Positions 33,130-42,499 of a stretch of 64,000 bases of DNA are shown piece after piece (the stretch's first letter is position 1; each line of letters begins with the position of its first letter). The notes beneath the pieces are model-generated. The model ran no database searches. It had not been told where the DNA came from and worked only from the letters and a program-made list of their open reading frames with translations. The DNA comes from Rhodoblastus acidophilus (lineage in GTDB: Bacteria > Pseudomonadota > Alphaproteobacteria > Rhizobiales > Beijerinckiaceae): positions 1-64,000 of the forward strand of contig NZ_JAOQNX010000025.1 of assembly GCF_025961575.1 (NCBI RefSeq), written 5' to 3'. The translations under genes and the position numbers were made by a program.

Positions 33130-36100
33130 ATGAGCGAATTGGACGCCGAAACGATTGCCGTGTCCGAGGCGGGCGCCTCGGAGTCGCGCTCGCAGCCATC
33201 GGTCTTGCGCGGCGCGCGGCGTCCCGAATTGTTGCGTGACGAGATTCTGGCGGAAATCTTCGCCGCCACCGTCGAGGCGGCGCCCCAGGCCATCGCCATG
33301 ACGACGATGGAGCGCAAGATTTCCTACGCCCGCGTCGACCACGAGGCGACCGCCATCGCGCGCGGCCTGATTCGCCGCGGCGTCGGCCCCGGGGATGTCG
33401 TCGGCCTCTGGGGCGCGCGCGGCCCCGAACTGCTGATCGGCCAGATCGCCATCGCCAAGACCGGCGCCGCCTGGCTGCCGTTCGACGCCGACGCGCCGGT
33501 CGAGCGCATCGACACCTGCCTGCAAGACGCGGGCGCCAAGGGCCTTCTCACCTCCGAAACTTTCGCCGCCAAGGCGAAAGGCGGGATCAGCGTCGCGCTC
33601 TTCACCGAGGCCGATCTGGTCGATCCCGCCGACCAGTCGCCGGTCGACGCGCGGAAGAACGGGGCGACGCCCGACCATCCCGCCTACATGATCTATACCT
33701 CGGGTTCGACGGGCACGCCGAAAGGCATTGTCATCACCGGGCGCAACATCTGCCATTACCTGCGCTCCGCCAACGAAAGCTATAAAATCAACGTCGACGA
33801 CGTCGTGTTCCAGGGCGCCTCCATCGCCTTCGACCTGTCGATGGAGGAAATCTGGATTCCCTATCTGGTCGGCGCCGAGCTTTTTGTGGCCACGCCGGAA
33901 GTCCTGGGCGAGGCGGAAAAGCTGCCCGAACTGATGGAGGAAATCGGCGTCACCGTGCTCGACACGGTGCCGACGCTGCTGTCGCTGCTGCCGCGCGACA
34001 TTCCCAGCCTGCGCGTCATCATTCTTGGCGGCGAGGCCTGCCCGCCCGCGGTCGCCGCGCGCTGGTGCAAGCCCGGCCGCACCATTTTCAATTCCTATGG
34101 CCCCACGGAAGCCACCGTGGTCGCCACCATGGCCGAGGTTTTGCCCGACAGGCCCGTGACCATCGGCGGTCCCATCGCCAATTACACCTGTTATGTCGCC
34201 GACGAGGCCAACACGCTGCTGCCGCGCGGCGTCGAAGGCGAGCTTTTGATCGGCGGTCCCGGCGTGGCGCGCGGCTATCTCAAGCGCGACCAGCTGACGG
34301 CGGAAAAATTCATCCCGAACCCGTTCCCCTCCACCGGGGACGATCCGATCCTCTATCGCTCCGGCGACGCCGTGGTGATGGAGGCGGACGGCAGCATTTC
34401 CTTCCACGGCCGCATCGACGACCAGGTGAAGATCCGCGGCTTTCGCGTCGAACTCGGCGAGATCGAATCCAAACTGTCGGTCCAGCCGGGGGTCAAGCAG
34501 GCGGCGGTGGTGCTGCGCAACGACGACGGCCTGGACCAGCTGGTCGCCTTCCTGGTCCCCGAACCGGGCGTGACCCTCGACCACAAGATTTTGCGCACCA
34601 ATCTGCGCGCCACCCTGCCGCCCTATATGACGCCAGCGCGTTACGAGACGCGCGAGGCGCTGCCGCGCCTGTCCTCTGGAAAAGTCGACCGCAAGGCGCT
34701 GAAGAAGGAGCCGCTCACCGCGCCTTCCGCCGCGGACGAGACGCAGGAGGAGCCGCAGACCGAGACCGAGGCGATTCTGCTCGATGCGGCCAAAAAAGTG
34801 CTGCCGCCGCAAAGCATCCCGTTCGAGGCCGACTTCTTCACCGATCTCGGCGGCCATTCGCTGCTCGCCGCGCGCTTCGTCTCCATCGTCCGCCAGACGC
34901 CGCGGCTTGCCGGCGTCACCTTGCAGGACATGTATGCCGGCCGGACGCTCCGCGCCATATCCGCGCTGCTCGATGAAAAATCCGCGGTCGCGGGCGCGCC
35001 GAAAGATTTGTCGTTCGAGCCGCCGCCCTTGCTCCGGCGTTTTTTCTGCGGTCTCGCTCAGGCCATCGCCTTGCCGTTCATCGTGGCGCTGGCCACGGCG
35101 CAATGGCTCGGCATTTTCGTCTCCTACATGCTGCTCACCGACACCGACGCCTCCTTCCTGCAAGAGGTGGCCTCGCTGCTCGGCGTGTATCTGATCGTCC
35201 AGATTCTCACCGTCTTCATCGCCATAGCGGTCAAATGGATCGTCATCGGGCGGTTCAAGCCGGGCCGCTATCCGCTATGGGGTTTTTATTACTTCCGCTG
35301 GTGGCTGGTGGTGCGCGTGCTCATGCTCACGCACATCAAATGGTTCCAGGGCTCGCCCTTGATGCGGGTCTATCTCCAGGCTTTGGGAGTCAAGGTGGGC
35401 GCGGACGCCAATATTTCCGAGCTGGAAATGGGCGCGCTCGACCTCATTTCCATCGGCGCGGGCACGACCATCGGCCAGCGCGCCAACCTGTCCAACGTGT
35501 CCTTCGTCGGCAATGAGATGATTGTCGGCACGATCGACATCGGCCCGGATTGCTACGTCGGCACCAGCTGCGTGATCGAGGAGAATTGCGTGCTGGAGGA
35601 GGGCGCGGAGCTGCGCGACCTCACCGCCCTCGCGCCGCACACCCGCGTCCGCGCCTGGGAAATCTGGGACGGGTCGCCGGGCAAATGCGTCGGCTCCGTC
35701 GACAAGGAATCCTTGCGCCCCTTCGCCACCGTGTCCAAGGCCAAGCGCAGCCTGCAGACCTTCCTCTATACGCTGCTGCTGCTGTCGATTCCCCCGGTCG
35801 GTCTGCTGCCTTTGTTCCCGGCGTTCTGGGTGTTCGACCGCATCGACGAATTTTTGGGGCTCGCCGCGACCAGCCGCCAGCTCTATATGGCGGCCATTCC
35901 GATCATGGCCTGGCCCACCTCGTTCGTCATGGTGCTGGTGACCGTCGGGTTCATCGCCGGCGTGCGCTGGATCGTGCTGCCGCGGGTGCGCGAAGGCTAT
36001 TATTCCGTCTTCTCCTGGTTCTACATGCGCAAATGGGCGGTGGCGCTGGCGACGGAAGTGACGCTCGAAACCCTGTCGTCGCTCTACGCCACCATCTACA

Positions 36101-37173
36101 TGCGCGCCTGGTACCGCCTGATGGGCGCGAAAATCGGCAAGGATTCCGAGATTTCGACCAATCTTGCCGGCCGCTACGACCTCGTCGAGATCGGCGACAA
36201 ATGTTTCATCGCCGACGAGGTGGTGCTGGGCGACGAGGATGTCCGGCGCGGCTGGATGCGCCTGGAAAAGCTCAAGACGGGCTCGCGGGTGTTCGTCGGC
36301 AATGACGGCGTGGTGCCGCCCGGCGCGGTCATCCCCGATGATTGCCTGATCGGCATCAAGTCAAAACCGCCGGCCAATGACCTGATGTCCCACCACGACA
36401 CCTGGTTCGGGTCGCCGCCGATCAAATTGCCGGTGCGCCAGCGGTTTGACGGCGGCGGCGCCAACTGGACCTATGAAGCGCCGAAATGGCGCAAGGTTGC
36501 GCGCGGCGTTTTTGAAGCCGTCCATATTTCGCTTCCGACCATGCTGTTCATCACCTTCGGCACCTGGGCGATCGAATGGTTCGGGCCGGCCCTGCTCGAC
36601 GGCCATTTCGGCCAGGTCTTGTGGATGTTCGTCGTCGCCTCGGCGATCATCGCCATGGCCATGACCGCCGTCGTCATCATGGTCAAATGGGTGACCATGG
36701 GTCGTTACGAGCCGGTGACAAAACCGATGTGGTCGTGGTGGGCGATGCGAACGGAAGCCGTGGCGGTGCTCTACTGGGGCCTCGCCGGCAAAGCTTTGTT
36801 GGAGCCTTTGCGCGGCACGCCGTTCCTGCCCTGGGTGATGCGGCTGTTCGGCGCCAAGATCGGCAAGGGGTGTTTGTTCGAAATGACCGACATCACCGAA
36901 TTCGACTGCGTCGAGGTCGGCGATTTCTGCACCTTGAACTCGCTGTGCGCCCTGCAAACCCATTTGTACGAAGACCGGGTGATGAAAGTCGGCCGCGTCA
37001 AATTGGGCTCGGGCGTGACGGTCGGCGCGGGCTCCACGGTGCTCTACGATTCCCATGTCGGCGATTTCGCCCGGCTGGGGCCGCTGACCATTGTGATGAA
37101 GGGCGAATCGATCCCCGCCCATACGGAATGGGAGGGCTCGCCCGCCGTGCCCGCCAAGCCGAAGGCGGCGTGA
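33130..37173 (+). CDS. Pls/PosA-type NRPS-like membrane enzyme (A-T-tandem hexapeptide domains)
   Basis: 1347 residues. The adenylation domain spans about 40-540: A3 YTSGSTGTPKG near 189, A5 NSYGPTEATV, A7 YRSGDAV, A8 GRIDDQVKIRGFRVELGEIE and A10 SSGKVDRKAL. A thiolation domain carries its phosphopantetheine serine in DLGGHSLLAAR near 577. The remaining 700 residues alternate membrane helices (about 640-720, 875-960 and 1135-1200) with hexapeptide-repeat acyltransferase-like segments (GAGTTIGQRANLSNVSFVG; IGDKCFIADEVVLGDEDV; VKLGSGVTVGAGSTVL). This matches epsilon-poly-L-lysine synthetase-like proteins, which link a single amino acid into short homopolymers. There is no condensation or thioesterase domain. 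The substrate needs A-domain pocket analysis. A MarR regulator follows. Confidence 0.88.
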   Translation: MSELDAETIAVSEAGASESRSQPSVLRGARRPELLRDEILAEIFAATVEAAPQAIAMTTMERKISYARVDHEATAIARGLIRRGVGPGDVVGLWGARGPELLIGQIAIAKTGAAWLPFDADAPVERIDTCLQDAGAKGLLTSETFAAKAKGGISVALFTEADLVDPADQSPVDARKNGATPDHPAYMIYTSGSTGTPKGIVITGRNICHYLRSANESYKINVDDVVFQGASIAFDLSMEEIWIPYLVGAELFVATPEVLGEAEKLPELMEEIGVTVLDTVPTLLSLLPRDIPSLRVIILGGEACPPAVAARWCKPGRTIFNSYGPTEATVVATMAEVLPDRPVTIGGPIANYTCYVADEANTLLPRGVEGELLIGGPGVARGYLKRDQLTAEKFIPNPFPSTGDDPILYRSGDAVVMEADGSISFHGRIDDQVKIRGFRVELGEIESKLSVQPGVKQAAVVLRNDDGLDQLVAFLVPEPGVTLDHKILRTNLRATLPPYMTPARYETREALPRLSSGKVDRKALKKEPLTAPSAADETQEEPQTETEAILLDAAKKVLPPQSIPFEADFFTDLGGHSLLAARFVSIVRQTPRLAGVTLQDMYAGRTLRAISALLDEKSAVAGAPKDLSFEPPPLLRRFFCGLAQAIALPFIVALATAQWLGIFVSYMLLTDTDASFLQEVASLLGVYLIVQILTVFIAIAVKWIVIGRFKPGRYPLWGFYYFRWWLVVRVLMLTHIKWFQGSPLMRVYLQALGVKVGADANISELEMGALDLISIGAGTTIGQRANLSNVSFVGNEMIVGTIDIGPDCYVGTSCVIEENCVLEEGAELRDLTALAPHTRVRAWEIWDGSPGKCVGSVDKESLRPFATVSKAKRSLQTFLYTLLLLSIPPVGLLPLFPAFWVFDRIDEFLGLAATSRQLYMAAIPIMAWPTSFVMVLVTVGFIAGVRWIVLPRVREGYYSVFSWFYMRKWAVALATEVTLETLSSLYATIYMRAWYRLMGAKIGKDSEISTNLAGRYDLVEIGDKCFIADEVVLGDEDVRRGWMRLEKLKTGSRVFVGNDGVVPPGAVIPDDCLIGIKSKPPANDLMSHHDTWFGSPPIKLPVRQRFDGGGANWTYEAPKWRKVARGVFEAVHISLPTMLFITFGTWAIEWFGPALLDGHFGQVLWMFVVASAIIAMAMTAVVIMVKWVTMGRYEPVTKPMWSWWAMRTEAVAVLYWGLAGKALLEPLRGTPFLPWVMRLFGAKIGKGCLFEMTDITEFDCVEVGDFCTLNSLCALQTHLYEDRVMKVGRVKLGSGVTVGAGSTVLYDSHVGDFARLGPLTIVMKGESIPAHTEWEGSPAVPAKPKAA

Positions 37174-37189
37174 AACCCTTGAAATTGCA

Positions 37190-37238
37190 GCCCTCGCCCC
37201 GAGGAGGCGCCGCAGGCGCCGTCTCGCAGGGCGAGGGC
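37190..37238. repeat. Extragenic palindrome after the NRPS-like gene
   Basis: GCCCTCGCCC (37190-37199) pairs perfectly with GGGCGAGGGC (37229-37238). The interior holds a second small palindrome, GGCGCCGCAGGCGCC. The core GAGGAGGC..CCGCAGG..CCGTCTCG recurs, reversed, at about 53445-53470, so it belongs to a dispersed repeat family and may also end transcription. Confidence 0.65.
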
Positions 37239-37333
37239 GGTCCCCGCGTCCCACGGCCTGCGCAATCCGCGAAGCGATCTTGCGCAAACCGTATGAAAGG
37301 TTACGGTCGTTCCCGGGAGGCTAGCGCCTGAGA

Positions 37334-37792
37334 ATGAACCATCACAACGAGGCCTTGCGGGTCTGGTTTCGCCTGATCCGTCTGCACACGCGGAGCCGCA
37401 TGGCGATCGCCAATCGCCTGCGCGCTTACGACCTGTCCGTGCCGCAATGCGACGTGCTGACCACGCTCACCGAGCGCGAGGGCATTTCGCAGCAGGAGCT
37501 GGCGGCGCGGCTTTATGTCACCAAGGGCAATATTTCCGGTCTGGTCGACCGTCTCGTCGCCAGCGGACTGGTGGAGCGCCGCTCCTTGCAGAGCGACCGC
37601 CGCTCGCACGCCATCCACCTGACCCCGGCCGGCCGCGAACTGGCGCGCAAGGGGATCGAGGCGCAGCAGGCCTTTGTCTCCGACACTTTTGGGCGGATCG
37701 CCCCGGAGCGGCTCGCCCAGCTCGACGATCTGCTGCTGGAGCTGCGCGAGCACGTCCGCGTCTCCGGCGACGCCGTGGAGCAGGACGCCTGA
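37334..37792 (+). CDS. MarR-family transcriptional regulator
   Basis: 152 residues. The winged helix spans about 30-105: LSVPQCDVLTTLTEREGISQ, recognition helix YVTKGNISGLVDRLVASGLV, and wing ERRSLQSDRRSHAIHLTPAG, with the conserved D.R at its tip. Flanking helices form the dimer interface. It lies between the NRPS-like gene and an amidase gene on the same strand, so it may regulate either in response to a small, probably aromatic, ligand. No operator is obvious in the spacer, which is largely taken up by the palindrome at 37190. Confidence 0.9.
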   Translation: MNHHNEALRVWFRLIRLHTRSRMAIANRLRAYDLSVPQCDVLTTLTEREGISQQELAARLYVTKGNISGLVDRLVASGLVERRSLQSDRRSHAIHLTPAGRELARKGIEAQQAFVSDTFGRIAPERLAQLDDLLLELREHVRVSGDAVEQDA

Positions 37793-37894
37793 TGACTCGA
37801 GGGAACGGGATCGCCTTGCGCCCACGCAATCGGCTGATGCGCGCGGCCCGTCGCCGGCGCACTGCATTCCGTCCCCCGTGGACACGAGCCTGAC

Positions 37895-39361
37895 TTGACC
37901 GACTTCACCGATTTCGACGAGGCGTTTTTCGCCGCGCCGGCGCTCGCCTGGCGCGACGCGCTGAAAAAACGCGACTTTTCCGCCTGCGAATTGTTTGACG
38001 CCCTCTGGGGCCGCGTCATGGAGCGCAATCCGCCGCTCAACGCGCTGATCGCCTGGGACGAATCTTTCGCGCGACGCGCGGCCGAGGACTCGGATCGCCG
38101 GCTCGCCCGCCGCGACGGCCTGCCGCTCGACGGTCTGCCGCTGTCGATCAAGGACAGTTTCGCCGTCACCGGCATGCCGACCACCTCCGGCGCCGAGGAG
38201 CTCGCCGATTTTTTTGCCGAAGAGGACGCGCTCGCCGTGGCGCGGCTGCGCGCCGCCGGCGCGATCATCTTCGCCAAGAGCAACGTCCCCCGGCTGACCG
38301 GCGATTTCCAGACGCATAACGCGCTGTTCGACGCCACCAGCAACCCCTGGGATTTGTCCCGGTCGCCCGGAGGGTCCTCCGGCGGCGCGGCGGCGGCGGT
38401 CGCGGCGGGTTTCACCGCCTTCGAGCTGGGCTCGGACCTGGGCGGCTCCATCCGCTGGCCGGCGCATGCCTGCGGCGTCTACGGGCTGAAGACCAGCTGG
38501 AGCCAGGTCCCGATGCTCGGCCACATTCCGCCGCTGCCGTCGATCAAACTGAAAAGCCCGCCCGACATGGGCGTGGCCGGGCCGATGGCGCGCTCGGCCC
38601 GCGATCTGGAGCTGGCGCTGTCGATCGTCGCCGGGCCGGTCAACGCCGCCGGCCCCGCTTTTTTGCAAAAGCCCAGGCGCCGGGCGCCGAAAGACTGGCG
38701 GATCGCGCTTTGGCTGGAGCCGGGTTTCGCCCCCGTCGACCCGGAAGTGGAGCAGGGCGTGTTGCTGGCGGCCGATCTTTTCCGCGAGGCCGGGGCGCGC
38801 ATCGAGCCGGAAAAGCCCGGTTTCGCCCTGGCGGAGGCGCTGGAGATCTACGCCCTGCTCAACTTCGCCATCGGTTTCGCCGGCGCGCCGCCCAAGGCGC
38901 GCGACGAGGCGCTGGCGCAGGCCGGCGACTCCGAATGGGCGGCGCTGCGGGCGCGGGCCGCGCGCATGGATGCGGCGGCCTATGCCGCGCTGATGACCCG
39001 TCGCGCCGCGATCAAGCGCGCCTTCGCCGCTTTTTTCGAAAATTGGGACGCCATTTTATGCCCGCCGGCGCCTTGTCTCGCCATCACGCACGATCTTTCG
39101 CCCGATCCGTTTTCACGACGCCTGCCTCTGCGCGGCGGCGAATTGCCGTACCACGACCTGCTCAAATGGGCCTGCCTGGCGGCGCTCGCGCATCTGCCGG
39201 CGGCGGTCGCCCCGGTGACCCCGGGACCCTCCGGCCTGCCGCGCGGCGCGCAAATTATTTGTCCCTATGACGAGGATCGCTCCGCCATCGCTTTGGCGCA
39301 GATTCTGGAGGAGCAACACAAATTTTCGCCGCCGCCATTTCCTTTTGGCACAGGGGAATGA
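37895..39361 (+). CDS. Amidase (amidase-signature family)
   Basis: 488 residues from a TTG start. The Ser-cisSer-Lys triad is complete: Lys86 in LPLSIKDSF, the glycine-rich signature SPGGSSGG (157-164) with the cis-serine, and nucleophile Ser185 in GSDLGGSIRWPA. It hydrolyses a carboxamide; the similarity to GatA is only at family level and the pocket region (PMLGHIPPLPSIKLKSPPDM) differs, so a tRNA-amidotransferase role is unlikely. It follows MarR by about 100 bp, which suggests amide catabolism under MarR control, an inference from order only. Confidence 0.9.
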   Translation: MTDFTDFDEAFFAAPALAWRDALKKRDFSACELFDALWGRVMERNPPLNALIAWDESFARRAAEDSDRRLARRDGLPLDGLPLSIKDSFAVTGMPTTSGAEELADFFAEEDALAVARLRAAGAIIFAKSNVPRLTGDFQTHNALFDATSNPWDLSRSPGGSSGGAAAAVAAGFTAFELGSDLGGSIRWPAHACGVYGLKTSWSQVPMLGHIPPLPSIKLKSPPDMGVAGPMARSARDLELALSIVAGPVNAAGPAFLQKPRRRAPKDWRIALWLEPGFAPVDPEVEQGVLLAADLFREAGARIEPEKPGFALAEALEIYALLNFAIGFAGAPPKARDEALAQAGDSEWAALRARAARMDAAAYAALMTRRAAIKRAFAAFFENWDAILCPPAPCLAITHDLSPDPFSRRLPLRGGELPYHDLLKWACLAALAHLPAAVAPVTPGPSGLPRGAQIICPYDEDRSAIALAQILEEQHKFSPPPFPFGTGE

Positions 39362-39482
39362 GGGCCTATTTAACCCCGGCTTTACGCTGATCGTTCAGAT
39401 TGCGAGTGTGGTTTTCGCTCTTCGCTAACGTTAACGGAGCGGCGGAACCGCCGTGCGTAACGCGTAAGCCGCGAGTTGTCCC

Positions 39483-39689
39483 ATGAGCGAGTTGTTCCAA
39501 AACCCCGTCCCCGCCCAGCCGCCTCGCGAGGACGCGCGCGATCTGCAATCGCGGCTCTATCGTGAAATCGGCGTCGCCGCGGTCGAAGCGGCCCTGTTCG
39601 CGCCGGACCTGCTGCTGGCCGAGATCAACCAGCGCAACGCCCGCGGCGCGGAAACCAAGGTTCTGCCGTTCCCCGCCAAGGCGGCGTAA
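39483..39689 (+). CDS. Small hypothetical protein
   Basis: 68 residues, soluble, with a proline-rich N-terminus and a helical middle (DARDLQSRLYREIGVAAVEAALF) ending in a basic tail (KVLPFPAKAA). No family is recognised. It is followed ten bases later by a strong terminator, which supports a real transcript, and codon use fits the core genome. Confidence 0.55.
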   Translation: MSELFQNPVPAQPPREDARDLQSRLYREIGVAAVEAALFAPDLLLAEINQRNARGAETKVLPFPAKAA

Positions 39690-39698
39690 GTTCAAAAT

Positions 39699-39728
39699 GT
39701 CGCCCCGCGGAAGCGGGGCGACGTTTTT
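39699..39728 (+). terminator. Intrinsic terminator
   Basis: GTCGCCCCGC (39699-39708) pairs perfectly with GCGGGGCGAC (39713-39722) around GGAA, followed by GTTTTT. It lies between convergent genes and ends the small hypothetical transcript; the opposite strand has no T-run. Confidence 0.88.
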
Positions 39729-39732
39729 CAAC

Positions 39733-40716
39733 CTAGCCGATCTCGACCACGACGCGGCCGCGCACCTTGCCGGCCAGAATTTTTTCCGCCGTCTCGATCA
39801 CCTGATCGAAGCCGATGGTCGTGGTCAGCGCCTCCAGCTTGGCCGGGTCGAGATCGCGGGCGAGCCGCGCCCAGGCGGCAAGGCGCTTGGCCTTGGGCTG
39901 CATCACCGAATCGATGCCGAGCAGGGACACGCCGCGCAGGATGAACGGCGCGACGGTGGCGGGCAAATCCATGCCCTGCGCCAGGCCGCAGGCGGCGACC
40001 GCCCCCTCATATTTGGTCTGCGCCAGCACATTGGCCAGCGTGTGCGAGCCGACGCTGTCCACCGCCGCCGCCCAGCGCTCCTTCCACAGCGGACGCCCCG
40101 GCCCGGAGAGTTCTGCGCGGTCGATGATTTCCGCCGCCCCGAGTTTTTTCAAAAACTCGGCTTCCTCGGGACGCCCGGTCGAGGCGATCACATGCCAGCC
40201 CAGCGTCGCCAGCAAGGACACGGCGACGGAGCCGACGCCGCCCGCCGCGCCGGTGACCAGAACCGGCCCGCGCTCGGGGGTGAGGCCGTGTTTTTCCAGC
40301 GCCAGCACGGCGAGTTGCGCGGTATAGCCGGCGGTGCCGATGGCCATGGCCTGCGCGGGCGAAAACTCTTTTGGAAGCGGCACCAGCCATTCCGCCTTCA
40401 CCCGCGCTTTTTGCGCATAGGCGCCGAGATGCGTCTCGCCGAGCCCCCAGCCGTTGAGCACAACGGCGTCGCCGGGCTTGAACTCAGGATTTGAAGAACT
40501 TTCCACCACGCCGGCGAAATCGACGCCGGGAATCATGGGAAAGCGGCGAACGACGGGGCTCTTGCCGGTGATGGCGAGGCCATCCTTGTAATTGACGGTG
40601 GAATGGCTGATCCGGACGGTGACATCGCCGTCCATCAATTCGGACTCGTCGAATTCGGAATAGGAGGCGGCATAAGCCGGCTCCTTGACGATGCGAATGG
40701 CTTTGAATTTTGACAT
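39733..40716 (-). CDS. AcuI/YhdH-type NADPH quinone/acrylyl-CoA reductase
   Basis: 327 residues, a zinc-free medium-chain reductase. The N-terminal GroES-like domain has [31 protein letters not shown] and [16 protein letters not shown], all typical of YhdH/AcuI. The Rossmann domain has [17 protein letters not shown], and [16 protein letters not shown] follows as the NADP-binding segment. AcuI reduces toxic acrylyl-CoA to propionyl-CoA; YhdH homologues are annotated similarly. It is transcribed alone, convergent with the gene at 39483. Confidence 0.88.
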   Translation of the reverse strand: MSKFKAIRIVKEPAYAASYSEFDESELMDGDVTVRISHSTVNYKDGLAITGKSPVVRRFPMIPGVDFAGVVESSSNPEFKPGDAVVLNGWGLGETHLGAYAQKARVKAEWLVPLPKEFSPAQAMAIGTAGYTAQLAVLALEKHGLTPERGPVLVTGAAGGVGSVAVSLLATLGWHVIASTGRPEEAEFLKKLGAAEIIDRAELSGPGRPLWKERWAAAVDSVGSHTLANVLAQTKYEGAVAACGLAQGMDLPATVAPFILRGVSLLGIDSVMQPKAKRLAAWARLARDLDPAKLEALTTTIGFDQVIETAEKILAGKVRGRVVVEIG

Positions 40717-40828
40717 GACGCCCTCCCGTTTGAGGGATCAGAGCTTGCGGCGGACGCGGCGTCAAGCTGGGATGGCTTGAAACTCGCCCCCAGAAGTGCA
40801 ACTATTGCATCCTCGAAAAAGTTGTTTC

Positions 40829-41062
40829 ATGCCCGTCTTGCAGCGCTTTGGCGCGGTCAGCCTTCGCATCTATGCGGACGACCATCGACCGCCGCATTTC
40901 CATATTGTCTCGCCGGAATTTCAGGTTCTGGTGCGCATGTCGGATTGGGCGGTGATCGCCGGGGACGCGCGCGCCGCCGACCTTGCCGAGGCCCTGGCCT
41001 GGGCGCGCGAGCACAAGGCGTTCTTGGCGTTGAAATGGGCTGAATTGAACGAGAGGACCTGA
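40829..41062 (+). CDS. DUF4160 protein
   Basis: 77 residues from the ATG at 40829. The pattern RFGAVSLRIYADDHRPPHFH near the start, with the DDH..PHFH signature, identifies DUF4160. A short helix, AADLAEALAWAREHKAFLALKW, ends the protein. The gene is followed after one base by a DUF2442 gene; this pair is common in bacteria and is sometimes proposed to be a toxin-antitoxin-like unit, without proof. Conserved Asp and His residues suggest metal or phosphate binding. Confidence 0.85.
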   Translation: MPVLQRFGAVSLRIYADDHRPPHFHIVSPEFQVLVRMSDWAVIAGDARAADLAEALAWAREHKAFLALKWAELNERT

Positions 41063-41063
41063 C

Positions 41064-41519
41064 ATGCCTCGGAAAATCTTGCCGCGAATCCTTGCCGTCG
41101 CGGCGGCCGATCCCGCAACAAAACTTCGGATCGACTGGGACAATGGCGCGCAAACCGTTGTCGATGTGTCCGGCCTGATCGAGACCTTTCGCGTTTACGC
41201 GCCCCTGCGCGACCCCGCTTTGTTCCGGCAGGTTGCCGTCGGCGAGCACGGGACCGACCTTGTCTGGTCGGATGAACTCGACATGGCCGCCGACACGCTC
41301 TGGCGCCTCGCGCAGGAACAGACGGGCGCCACGCTGTCACCCGAGGCCTTTCGGCAATGGCGCGTGCGCAAGGCCTATACCCTTGACAATGCGGCGGCCG
41401 CGCTCGGCCTGAGCCGCCGCATGGTGGCCTATTACGAACAGGGCAAGAAGCCGATCCCGCGTGTGGTGGCGCTGGCGACGCGGGCCCTGGAGATGGAGCC
41501 CGACGCGATCGCGTCGTAA
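41064..41519 (+). CDS. DUF2442 protein with C-terminal HTH
   Basis: 151 residues. The first 75 residues fit DUF2442 (LRIDWDNGAQTVVDVSGLI, then PLRDPALFRQVAVGEHGTDLVW), a small beta-rich domain. From about residue 95 a helix-turn-helix of XRE type follows (FRQWRVRKAYTLDNAAAALGLSRRMVAYYEQGKKPIP). The HTH fusion points to DNA binding and autoregulation, like an antitoxin, while DUF4160 upstream would be the partner. The two genes are almost contiguous and surely cotranscribed. Confidence 0.82.
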   Translation: MPRKILPRILAVAAADPATKLRIDWDNGAQTVVDVSGLIETFRVYAPLRDPALFRQVAVGEHGTDLVWSDELDMAADTLWRLAQEQTGATLSPEAFRQWRVRKAYTLDNAAAALGLSRRMVAYYEQGKKPIPRVVALATRALEMEPDAIAS

Positions 41520-41737
41520 GGCGCCAAAGCGACGTCCCGCACAACCCCCGATCGCAAAGACCGCGGGGCTGCAACAAAATCGTCACGCCAAGGCCTTGAT
41601 CTTACGCGACTTAGCGGCCGCCGGGCAGCCCCGGCGCCGAGCCGCTCCGGACTCATGCCTGGAGCAAAACCCCTCACCTCAACCCATGACCAACGAGGTA
41701 TGAGCCACGCGCAAGTGGCGAGCACAGGAGTAGAAGT

Positions 41738-42145
41738 TTGAAGGTTTTGACGATCCTCGTCGCGCTCGTCGCGACGCCGACCGCCACGATGGCTTCTGAA
41801 AACCAGGCCGTCCGTTCCATGATCTCCGCCAAGGTCTCCTCAGAGATCGGCGCGCAATGGGTCCCAACGGCGTTAAAAATCGCCCAGATCGAATCCCATA
41901 TGCAATGCAATCCCCGCGGCAACAGCCGGCATCACGGCGTGTTCCAGGTCGGCGATCCCCACCGCTTCGGCATCTCTCCGTCGGCCGCCCGCACCTGCGC
42001 CGGCGGCATCGCCGCGGGCGTCGCCCATATGGCCGCCTGCATCAGAATGGGCGCCGCGAACGCCCGCCAGATGATGGTCTGCCACAACGCCGGCAACCCC
42101 TTCGCCCGGCATGTCGAACGCGCCTATCGCGTCGCGCTGCGCTAA
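41738..42145 (+). CDS. Small lytic transglycosylase-like protein
   Basis: 135 residues from a TTG. It has a signal peptide (MKVLTILVALVATPTATMASE) and a short SLT-type domain: LKIAQIESHMQCNPRGNS, carrying the catalytic Glu in IES, then HHGVFQVGDPHRFG, the counterpart of the G..Q hallmark, and MMVCHNAGNPFARHVERAYR at the end, where the usual Y(N)xG motif reads CHNAG. The domain is shorter than in full Slt enzymes and Cys pairs may stabilise it. It would cleave peptidoglycan locally, for example during assembly of an envelope complex, but no secretion genes are adjacent. Confidence 0.78.
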   Translation: MKVLTILVALVATPTATMASENQAVRSMISAKVSSEIGAQWVPTALKIAQIESHMQCNPRGNSRHHGVFQVGDPHRFGISPSAARTCAGGIAAGVAHMAACIRMGAANARQMMVCHNAGNPFARHVERAYRVALR

Positions 42146-42279
42146 AAATTCGCGGCCGGGCGACAGCCCGGTCGCTTCCCCGGAGTTTCCTTAGTCTTAA
42201 CAATTAGATGCGCCAAATGACGGCGTCTGTTAAGACTACGTCTGCTTTCCCGATTCTTCCCGCGCCCAGGACCGATCGC

Positions 42280-42492
42280 ATGACCCTGCAAGAAATGCTC
42301 GCGGCTGACACGATCAGCGAATTGCAAGGCGACATCGTCGCGGCCGTTCAAAGCGCGCTCAAGCGCCACGGCGACGACCCGGCCTTCGGCGTGATTGCGG
42401 CCTCGGCCTTCACCCTGGCGGTGCGCGAGCTTGCGAACACCTGCGGTCCCAAATTCGAACCGACTGTGATCAAAGGCCTTCAGGCGCTCTGA
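42280..42492 (+). CDS. Small hypothetical protein
   Basis: 70 residues from the ATG at 42280, which has AGGA eight bases upstream; an upstream ATG at 42208 lacks a binding site. The helical sequence MTLQEMLAADTISELQGDIV, then VQSALKRHGDDPAFGVIAAS, then FTLAVRELANTCG suggests a small bundle with a single Cys. No family is recognised. It is convergent with the FAD oxidase gene, with eight bases between stops. Confidence 0.5.
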   Translation: MTLQEMLAADTISELQGDIVAAVQSALKRHGDDPAFGVIAASAFTLAVRELANTCGPKFEPTVIKGLQAL

Positions 42493-42499
42493 TTGGCGC

